From Chloroflexota bacterium (lineage in GTDB: Bacteria; Chloroflexota; Limnocylindria; Limnocylindrales; CSP1-4), in contig JACDAV010000155.1 of NCBI GenBank assembly GCA_013695255.1, positions 1 to 8,754 of the forward strand: a stretch of DNA of 8,754 nucleotides, given 5' to 3'. Below the pieces are notes generated by a model, which saw only the letters and a list, made by a program, of their open reading frames with translations, had not been told where the DNA came from and did not search any database. Shown in pieces: positions 1 through 5,417 of this stretch. Position numbers and translations under genes: made by a program. The number at the start of each line of letters is the position of its first letter. Positions within the stretch are counted from its first letter, which is position 1.

Positions 1-2
1 CC

Positions 3-344
3 CGCCCGACGATCTCGACCCACGTCCTCGACACGGAGCTGGGGCGGCCGGCCGCGGGCGTCCACGTCACCCTGTACCGCCTCGGCGAGGACAACCGCCC
101 GGTCCGGTTGACGCAGGCGCTCACCGATGCCGACGGACGGGTTCGTGACCTGCTCGAGCGCCCGATGGCCCCCGGCGACTACCGGCTCGAGTTCAACCTG
201 GCCGGCGAGACGAGCCCCGGCTCCGGCGAGGAGCGCTTCTTCCGGCGCCTGAGCGTGGACCTGCGGATCGACGACGTGGGCCGCTCCCACCACGTGCCGT
301 TGCTGCTGGCGCCGTTCTCGATGACCACATACCGAGGCAGCTGA
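3..344 (+). CDS. uraH: 5-hydroxyisourate hydrolase (transthyretin-like), 5' end cut by window
   Basis: This enzyme hydrolyses 5-hydroxyisourate, the unstable product of urate oxidase, to OHCU in the cytoplasm. The frame is open from base 3 and gives 113 residues. It begins with RPTISTHVLDTELGRPAAG, the conserved N-terminal block of the transthyretin-related hydrolases, including the active-site His (residue 7 of the visible part). It ends in HHVPLLLAPFSMTTYRGS, where the final YRGS is the signature that separates these enzymes from true transthyretins. Family members are about 110-120 residues, so only a few N-terminal residues and the start codon are missing. The TTG at 108 would remove the conserved N-terminal strand and is not the start. 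The OHCU decarboxylase gene begins one base after the stop, and uricase follows, which supports the assignment independently. Confidence 0.94.
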   Translation, partial: RPTISTHVLDTELGRPAAGVHVTLYRLGEDNRPVRLTQALTDADGRVRDLLERPMAPGDYRLEFNLAGETSPGSGEERFFRRLSVDLRIDDVGRSHHVPLLLAPFSMTTYRGS

Positions 345-345
345 C

Positions 346-882
346 GTGCTGCAATCGCCTCCCTGGGAGCTCGACGCCCTCCCCGAAGCGGCGTTCGTCA
401 CCACGACCGTCCCCCTCTTCGAGGGTGCACCCCGGTTCCTCGCCCGGCTCGCGGCGGCCCGCCCCTTCGGCTCCCCGGCGGCGCTGTTCGAGGCGGCCGA
501 ACGCATCGCCCTCGCGATGCCGGAGGACGAGCAGCGGGAGCTGATCGACGCGCACCCCCGGCTGGGCGCGCCGCCCGGCAGCGTCTCCGCCCTGTCGTAC
601 GTCGAGCAGGGCTACGACCGGGAGGTCGCCGACGCCGCCGCGGAGGCGGAGCGCTCGCACGTCGACGCGCAGCTCGAGCGTCTCAACCGCGAGTACGAGG
701 CGCGCTTCGGGTTCCGCTACTGCGTCCGGGTCGCGGGGCGACCTCGCTCGGCTCTGCTCCGGGAGTTCGAGGACGCTCTTTCCCGTCCCGTCGCGGACGA
801 GCGGCGGCGGGCCCTCCGGGCGGTCGTCGACATCGCCCGCGACCGATGGCTGAAGACCCGACACACGAGGGAGGGCGAGTGA
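346..882 (+). CDS. uraD: OHCU decarboxylase
   Basis: 2-oxo-4-hydroxy-4-carboxy-5-ureidoimidazoline decarboxylase converts OHCU stereospecifically to (S)-allantoin, the last step of the urate-to-allantoin route. The protein has 178 residues, normal for the family, and is predicted all-helical. Recognised motifs are FEGAPRFL (25-32), HPRLG (70-74) with His70 at the catalytic-His position, SYVEQ (84-88) with Glu88 at the conserved Glu, and the block FGFRYCVRVAGRP (121-133). Arg165 in IARDRW probably matches the substrate-binding Arg near the C-terminus; that alignment is mine, from memory of the family. The start is GTG, one base after the hydrolase stop, with GAGG at 334-337 and an 8-nt spacer. 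Its 3' end overlaps the uricase start as GTGA, so translational coupling is likely. Confidence 0.95.
   Translation: MLQSPPWELDALPEAAFVTTTVPLFEGAPRFLARLAAARPFGSPAALFEAAERIALAMPEDEQRELIDAHPRLGAPPGSVSALSYVEQGYDREVADAAAEAERSHVDAQLERLNREYEARFGFRYCVRVAGRPRSALLREFEDALSRPVADERRRALRAVVDIARDRWLKTRHTREGE
867..878 (+). promoter_or_regulatory. Ribosome binding site deciding the uricase start
   Basis: A purine run, GAGGGAGGG, occupies 867-875 just before the GTG at 879. It gives a strong Shine-Dalgarno match at a workable distance (6 nt from GAGGGA, 4 nt from GGAGG). The competing in-frame ATG at 846 has no comparable purine tract upstream. The site lies inside the end of the decarboxylase gene. Confidence 0.7.
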
Positions 883-1724
883 TCGAGCTTGGGTCGAACC
901 GCTACGGCAAGTCCGGCATCCGGCTGGTCAAGGTGCAGCGCAATGCGTCCACGCATACCGTCCGCGACCTGACCGTCGCCGTCGCGCTCGAGGGCGACTT
1001 CCGAGCCGCCCACGTGGAGGGCGACAACGCCAACGTGATCGCCACGGACACGATGAAGAACACGGTCCATGCCTTTGCCCGGGAGCACCTGACGGGCTCG
1101 ATCGAGCGGTTCGGGCAGGTCCTGGCACGCCACTTCGTCGCCTTCGAGCAGGTCGACCGTGCCACCGTCTCGCTCGACGAGCACCGCTGGGTCCGCATCC
1201 CGACCGCCGACGGACCGGCGCCCGATGCATTCCTGCGCTCCGGTGACTTCACGCGGACCGCGGTCGTCGCCTCGACCGCCGCCGGCGAGGCGCTCGAGGC
1301 GGGGATCCGGGACCTGGTCGTGATGAAGACCGGGCACTCCGCGTTCGAGGGCTTTCCGCGGGACGCGTACACGACGCTGCCGGAGACCGGGGATCGGATC
1401 ATGGCCACCCGGCTGACGGCCTCGTGGGCGTACGGCGGCGCCGCCGATCTCGACCACGACGCGTCGTTCGACGCGATCGGCGCCACCCTGCTCGACGTCT
1501 TCGCCGAGCACGACAGCCGCTCGGTCCAGGCCTCCGCGTGGATCGTCGGCCGAGCGATCCTCGAGCGTCACCCGGAGGTGCAAAGGATCCACCTGGTCCT
1601 GCCGAACCTGCACCACTGGCTCGTCGACCTCTCGCCGTACGGCCAGCAGAACCGGAACGAGATCTTCACGGCGACCACCGAGCCGCACGGCCTGATCGAG
1701 GCGACGGTCCGCCGCGGGTCCTGA
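879..1724 (+). CDS. uox: Urate oxidase (uricase), cofactor-free
   Basis: Oxidises urate with O2 to 5-hydroxyisourate and H2O2 without a cofactor; it is the first enzyme of the pathway served by the two genes upstream. From the GTG at 879 it has 281 residues and begins MIELGSNRYGKSGIRLVKV, the usual uricase N-terminus with catalytic Lys11. The second active-site motif, ATDTMKNTV (55-63), holds the Thr56/Asp57 pair. Further ligands by family position are Phe157, Arg173 and Gln217. The third motif, LPNLHHW (241-247), carries the catalytic His246 and Asn243. All known active-site residues appear present. An upstream ATG at 846 would add 11 residues of no family resemblance and a 37-base overlap, so GTG 879, with its ribosome site and 4-base GTGA overlap, is preferred. 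In Bacillus subtilis these two activities are fused in one protein; here they are adjacent genes. Confidence 0.95.
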   Translation: MIELGSNRYGKSGIRLVKVQRNASTHTVRDLTVAVALEGDFRAAHVEGDNANVIATDTMKNTVHAFAREHLTGSIERFGQVLARHFVAFEQVDRATVSLDEHRWVRIPTADGPAPDAFLRSGDFTRTAVVASTAAGEALEAGIRDLVVMKTGHSAFEGFPRDAYTTLPETGDRIMATRLTASWAYGGAADLDHDASFDAIGATLLDVFAEHDSRSVQASAWIVGRAILERHPEVQRIHLVLPNLHHWLVDLSPYGQQNRNEIFTATTEPHGLIEATVRRGS

Positions 1725-1728
1725 CGGC

Positions 1729-1777
1729 GCCGGCACCGGGGAGCGTCGGGACGGTGCGCCGGCACGCGCGTCCCCGG
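1729..1777. terminator. Possible bidirectional terminator between convergent genes
   Basis: The 59-base gap between the convergent uricase and protease genes is rich in dyad symmetry. CCGGGGA (1736-1742) is the exact reverse complement of TCCCCGG (1771-1777). An alternative stem pairs GCCGGCACC (1729-1737) with GGTGC/CGGC (1753-1763, 2-nt bulge). No U-run follows on either strand, so this is not a textbook intrinsic terminator. Position and symmetry are the only support. Confidence 0.3.
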
Positions 1778-1783
1778 CGCGGC

Positions 1784-3847
1784 TTACCGGAAGACGACGA
1801 AGGCGTCCAGATCCGCTCGGGTCCGGCCGTTGTACGGGGCGTTCACGAGCTTGATCGTATGGCTGGCGGCCGTCGACCACGACTGCGCCACGAGGACTCG
1901 GCGGCCCTTCGGAGTGGACGAGTAGAGACCCACCGTCCGGACGTACCGGCCGTCGACGTAGACCTTCAGGCTGCCGCTGGCGGGGCCCGTGGCCAGGACG
2001 ACGGCTACCGCGCGACCGGTGAACGCCAGCGACACGGACGCGCCCGTCGAGGAGGTGTATCGGGTCGCGCCGCCGGATGCCGTCGTGGTGGATGCCGTTC
2101 GCCAGGTTCCGCCGTAGACCACGCCGGTGCCGCTCTCCTCGATTCTGATCGGCAGGATCCGCAGGACCGCGCTGAGCGGGCCCAGGTTTCCGGCCGCGTC
2201 GCGGGGCTGGACGCGGAACTCGTAGCTGCCGCTGAGGCTGACCACGACGTCGCGCGAGAGGGCCGCGGTCCCGGTCGTCAACGTCTGCCAGCTCCCGCCG
2301 TTGCGGCGCTGCTCCACGCGGTAGGTGCCCATCCCGAGGTCGTCCCTGCCGGCCGGCCAGCTCAGGCGCGCCGCAACCGTCGTGCTGCCCAGCCCGGACG
2401 GCGCGATCGGCGAGCTCCGAGGCGCGCTCATGGCCGCCGGCGGATTGAAGTCAAGCGCGCGGCGAGCGTTCAGCTGCCGCCCGCCGGCGACCGTCGCCTG
2501 CAGCCCGGCAACCGGCACGGCGCTGCCGAGGAGCCGGCCGCGGAGCGTGGTCGGTGTCGCGAGCAGAGCCGGCCGGACGGCGCCGACCAGCGCGGCCACG
2601 CCGGTCACGTACGGAGCCGCGAACGACGTGCCGTCCACCCAGCACCATCCCGGGCTGCGGCTGGTCGCGTCGGCGGGGCAGGGGGCGAAGATGTCCTTGC
2701 CGGGCGCCGCGATGTCCACCCCGACCACTCCGCGGTTCGAGAAGGGGGCGAGCGCGCCGCGGTTGTCGGTGGCGGCGACGGCCACGATGTTGGCCGAGTC
2801 GTAGGCCGCGGGGTAGCTCGGGATCGCATCGATGTTGGCCGCGTCGTTGCCGGCCGCGGTGACGAACAGGGCGCCGGACCGCTCGATCGCCGTCTCGAGC
2901 ATCGGCTCGCCGGATGGGCCGCCCCAGGAGGCGTTCATCAGGCGCACCCCGAACCGTGACGCGTAGGCGATTGCCTCGATCGCCTGCGAGTCCCAGCCAC
3001 ACGCGCCGGCGGGATCGTCCTCGGGGTTCTTCAGGAACTTGAGGGCCATGATCGTCGTGGCGGGCGCGACGCCCACCGTGCCGCGGCCGTCGAGGGAGGC
3101 GGCGATCGTGCCGGCGACGGCCGTGCCGTGCCAGTCCTGATCGAAGTCGTGGACCGAATTGTCGCCGTTGCAGAAGTCCCAGCCGTTGACGTCGTCGACG
3201 TACCCGTTGCCGTCGTCGTCGAGCCCGTTGGCGAGCTCGAGCGGGTTCGTCCATGCACGCCCGGAGAGGTCCGGATGGCTGAAGTCGACGCCATCGTCGA
3301 TCACGGCCACGACGACCGAGCCGCTGCCGGGCGTGATCGCGAGCGCCTCGAGCGCGTCGACGTCCGCGTCCGCCCTGCCGGTGACGCCCTGCACCGGCTG
3401 CCCGGTGTTGTGGTGGCCCCACTGGGCGGACCAGGCCTCCTCGGCGGTCGGATCGATGAAGATGGTGCGTCGCTGATCCGGAACGACGAGCTCGACGTCG
3501 CTGCGCGATCGAAGGGCGGCAAGGGCCGCCGTCCCCGAACGGCCGCGTGGGCGGACGACCTCGGCGTCGATGCTCGGCAGGTTCGCGAGCCGGTCGAGTT
3601 GCTCCGCGGCCCGGATCCGGGCGCGCTCGGCGGCGCCGGTGCCGGACCGGTACCTGACGATCAGCCGGCTCGACGGGCTGCCGGGTGGGGAGGACGCGGG
3701 GTCCGCCGAGGGGCGCCAGGGGCCGGCTGGCGGGCCGAGCTCGGCGTCGCGCGCGAGGGCGCTCGAAGGCGCTGCAAGAGCGAGCGTGAGGACGACCAGG
3801 GGGAAGAGACGGGCGCGGCGCGCGGGCAGGGACACAGGGACTCCCAT
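1784..3847 (-). CDS. Secreted subtilisin-family (S8) serine protease with C-terminal beta-domains
   Basis: A 687-residue exported endopeptidase. Residues 1-32 form a signal peptide: basic PARRAR, a hydrophobic core, then cleavage after ALA (30-32). Residues 61-125 (from RLIVRYRSG to VELVVPDQ) look like an I9-type propeptide. The S8 domain follows, with Asp184 in AVIDDGVDFSHPDL, His240 in DWHGTAVAG, oxyanion Asn334 in TAAGND and Ser408 in DGTSFAAP. DDDGNGYVDD (210-219) is an acidic loop of calcium-binding type common in this family. Four Cys (226, 283, 390, 402) could form two disulfides. Residues about 470-566 resemble fibronectin III (FRVQPRDAAGN), and 575-687 form a beta-rich module with VYVDG, possibly for surface or carbohydrate binding (inference). 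A GTG at 3835 (codon 5) has a better ribosome site than the ATG. The gene is divergent from the nuclease-like gene; its substrate is unknown. Confidence 0.93.
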   Translation of the reverse strand: MGVPVSLPARRARLFPLVVLTLALAAPSSALARDAELGPPAGPWRPSADPASSPPGSPSSRLIVRYRSGTGAAERARIRAAEQLDRLANLPSIDAEVVRPRGRSGTAALAALRSRSDVELVVPDQRRTIFIDPTAEEAWSAQWGHHNTGQPVQGVTGRADADVDALEALAITPGSGSVVVAVIDDGVDFSHPDLSGRAWTNPLELANGLDDDGNGYVDDVNGWDFCNGDNSVHDFDQDWHGTAVAGTIAASLDGRGTVGVAPATTIMALKFLKNPEDDPAGACGWDSQAIEAIAYASRFGVRLMNASWGGPSGEPMLETAIERSGALFVTAAGNDAANIDAIPSYPAAYDSANIVAVAATDNRGALAPFSNRGVVGVDIAAPGKDIFAPCPADATSRSPGWCWVDGTSFAAPYVTGVAALVGAVRPALLATPTTLRGRLLGSAVPVAGLQATVAGGRQLNARRALDFNPPAAMSAPRSSPIAPSGLGSTTVAARLSWPAGRDDLGMGTYRVEQRRNGGSWQTLTTGTAALSRDVVVSLSGSYEFRVQPRDAAGNLGPLSAVLRILPIRIEESGTGVVYGGTWRTASTTTASGGATRYTSSTGASVSLAFTGRAVAVVLATGPASGSLKVYVDGRYVRTVGLYSSTPKGRRVLVAQSWSTAASHTIKLVNAPYNGRTRADLDAFVVFR
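3841..3845 (-). promoter_or_regulatory. Ribosome binding site favouring an alternative GTG start for the protease
   Basis: On the minus strand GGGAG lies 5 nt before an in-frame GTG (3835-3833), codon 5 of the longest reading frame. The ATG at 3847 has only GC-rich sequence upstream and no clear Shine-Dalgarno motif. Starting at GTG removes MGVP and leaves MSLPARRARLFPLVVL, still a complete signal peptide, so function would not change. Confidence 0.5.
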
Positions 3848-3892
3848 GGCCCGCGACGTGCCGGCCCGCGGCCATGGTAGAGCCGCACACCG

Positions 3893-3933
3893 GTGACAGA
3901 CATCCCCTATCCGGGGGATGACCCCCGTGACAG
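3893..3933. promoter_or_regulatory. Inverted repeat flanked by direct repeats in the divergent intergenic region
   Basis: The 120-base gap between the divergent protease and nuclease-like genes contains CATCCCC (3901-3907) and its exact reverse complement GGGGATG (3914-3920), separated by 6 bases. GTGACAG occurs on both sides, at 3893-3899 and 3927-3933, in direct orientation with a 34-base offset. The arrangement resembles a regulator-binding region that could act on both genes. I could not assign convincing -35/-10 boxes on either strand, so the operator role is inference. Confidence 0.4.
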
Positions 3934-3967
3934 GCTAGGTGGCACGGGCGCTCGCCAATCTGTGGCC

Positions 3968-5233
3968 ATGGAAGCCCGCCTCGTCCCGCTCCCCACCGCC
4001 CGGCCCCAACCGGCCGTTCGGGTCGACGGCGACCGGATCGTCCTGGCGGACGTCGTCGTCTCGGACCCCGCGCTGGCCGGCTGGCTCGCCGAGCGCCCGG
4101 AGGATGACCGGGCGGCGATCGTCGAGCGCGCCCTACGCATCGGCCTGATCGCGCTCCAGGACGCAGGCGTGACGGTCAACGTGGACGTCGTCCGGGGCGA
4201 GTTCGAGAAGCTGCTCCAGCGCACGGAGCAGGCCAATGAGCGGGCGGCGACGGCCCTCGAGCAGACGCTGCGCGCCAACTTCGCCGACGGCGACGGGCGG
4301 CTGCCGCGAACGCTCGAGCGGTTCCTCGGCGACCGGGGCGCGCTCCGGGGCATGGTCGAGGAGCTGTTCGACGAGACAAAGCGCGACTCGGCGATTGGCC
4401 GGATCGGCTCGATGCTCGAGCGCTATTTCGACGGTGACACGTCCAAGCTCGCGCACCTGCTCGATCCGACCCGCATGAACTCGCCCATGCACCAGTTCCG
4501 GCAGGAGATCACGGCCGGGTTCCGCGCCGTCGAGGAGCGCCTGATCGCGATCGAGGCGGCTGCCTCGGCAAGGGCCGGCGAGCGCTCCCGTTCGGCCGCC
4601 AAGGGAGCGGACTTCGAGGACCTGCTCGAGAACCTTCTGGGTGAGGTGGCGCGCGGTGCGGGCGACCTGGTCGACCGGACGGTCAACGCGCCCGGTGCGA
4701 CGATGAAGTCGAAGAAGGGGGACTTCGTCCTGACGGTCAATCCCACCTTCACCCGTGGCGCGGAGCTGCGCATCGTCGTGGAAGCCAAGGATCGCCGCGT
4801 CTCGGGCCGCGAGATGCGCGAGGAGCTGCGCGAGGCGAAGACGAACCGCAGTGCGTGCGTCGCCCTGGTGGTGTTCACCCCCGCGCATGCCCCGACCGGC
4901 ATCGCCCCGTTCGACGTGCGCGCCGGCGACGTCTACTGCGTCCTCGATCCGGCCGCGCCGGATCCCGCCACGCTCGAGGCCGCGGTGCGCCTGGCGCGGT
5001 TGCTCGCACTCGCGTCGCTGCGCGAGTCGGAGGCCGAGGTGGACGCCGCAGCCGTCGGTGCTGCCCTTTCCGCGATCCGGGAGCAGCTCGAGGTCATCAA
5101 GACGCTCAAGTCACAGCTGACGTCGATCAATGGTGCGGCCGGCGCCGTGTCGACCGGGCTGGACAGGCTGCGCGACGGGGTGATCGCCCAGGTGATCGCC
5201 GCGGAGGCGGAGATCCGGGCCATCGGCGCCTGA
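3968..5233 (+). CDS. Uncharacterised helical/coiled-coil protein with PD-(D/E)XK nuclease-like domain
   Basis: I do not recognise a named family. From ATG 3968 it has 421 residues, with no signal peptide or membrane segment, so it is probably cytoplasmic. Residues 1-75 are a short mixed region with several hydrophobic strands (RIVLADVVVS). Residues 76-205 are mostly charged helix with coiled-coil character. Residues 214-305 fit the PD-(D/E)XK order: helix with Glu217 (DFEDLLENLL), strand with Asp252 (KKGDFVLTV), strand with Glu272 and Lys274 (LRIVVEAKDRR), helix, then hydrophobic strand (ACVALVVFTP). The C-terminus (about 350-421) is again helical, with heptad-like spacing in REQLEVIKTLKSQL. 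The layout loosely recalls RmuC, but the motifs do not match it clearly. The frame is open back to GTG 3893, but that segment contains the inverted repeat and looks non-coding; GTG 3962 is another candidate. No clear ribosome site precedes the ATG. Nuclease activity is inferred. Confidence 0.82.
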   Translation: MEARLVPLPTARPQPAVRVDGDRIVLADVVVSDPALAGWLAERPEDDRAAIVERALRIGLIALQDAGVTVNVDVVRGEFEKLLQRTEQANERAATALEQTLRANFADGDGRLPRTLERFLGDRGALRGMVEELFDETKRDSAIGRIGSMLERYFDGDTSKLAHLLDPTRMNSPMHQFRQEITAGFRAVEERLIAIEAAASARAGERSRSAAKGADFEDLLENLLGEVARGAGDLVDRTVNAPGATMKSKKGDFVLTVNPTFTRGAELRIVVEAKDRRVSGREMREELREAKTNRSACVALVVFTPAHAPTGIAPFDVRAGDVYCVLDPAAPDPATLEAAVRLARLLALASLRESEAEVDAAAVGAALSAIREQLEVIKTLKSQLTSINGAAGAVSTGLDRLRDGVIAQVIAAEAEIRAIGA

Positions 5234-5260
5234 GGCCGCTCGAAGTGCCCACGGCGGCCC

Positions 5261-5304
5261 TCGCCGGCCCGCGGGCCGCAAGAACCGATCGGGAGGGCCG
5301 GCGA
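5261..5304. repeat. Perfect 10-bp inverted repeat with overlapping 14-bp palindrome
   Basis: The 184-base gap between the nuclease-like gene and the second protease contains TCGCCGGCCC (5261-5270) and its exact reverse complement GGGCCGGCGA (5295-5304), with 24 bases between. CGGCCCGCGGGCCG (5265-5278) is a separate perfect palindrome that shares the left arm, so the two structures exclude each other in single-stranded RNA. It starts 28 bases after the stop. It could be a terminator for the upstream gene or a regulatory site for the protease downstream. No U-run follows. The rest of the gap (5305-5417) should hold the protease promoter and 5' leader, but I found no convincing boxes there. Confidence 0.45.
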
Positions 5305-5417
5305 CCGGAGCCGTTTGTGACGATGGGACCAGTCCGGTGTGGGCCCGGACGGCTAGGCCCGCACGTGACCACCGGGTCCTTGGGCCGGCTGTGCCGCGCG
5401 GCGAAGGTGTTGCAATC

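Noticed and set aside
717..1880. A 387-codon minus-strand open frame over the urate genes
   Set aside because: It is antisense to uraD and uricase, both of which have intact active-site motifs; its composition is that of a shadow frame.
1424..2959. A 511-codon open frame on the + strand across the uricase end and the first protease
   Set aside because: Its translation is Arg/Pro/Gly-rich with no family motif, and it lies antisense to a protease with complete catalytic motifs. It is a shadow frame expected in high-GC DNA.
3893..3967. An extra 25 N-terminal residues for the nuclease-like protein from GTG 3893
   Set aside because: The segment contains the inverted repeat and direct repeats, has no ribosome site at 3893, and reads as unstructured Gly/Asp/Pro-rich sequence. 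ATG 3968 or GTG 3962 is more plausible.
5314..5390. Promoter of the second protease built from TTGTGA and a CTAGGC-like element
   Set aside because: The spacing between the two elements is far from 17 bases and neither matches the consensus well.
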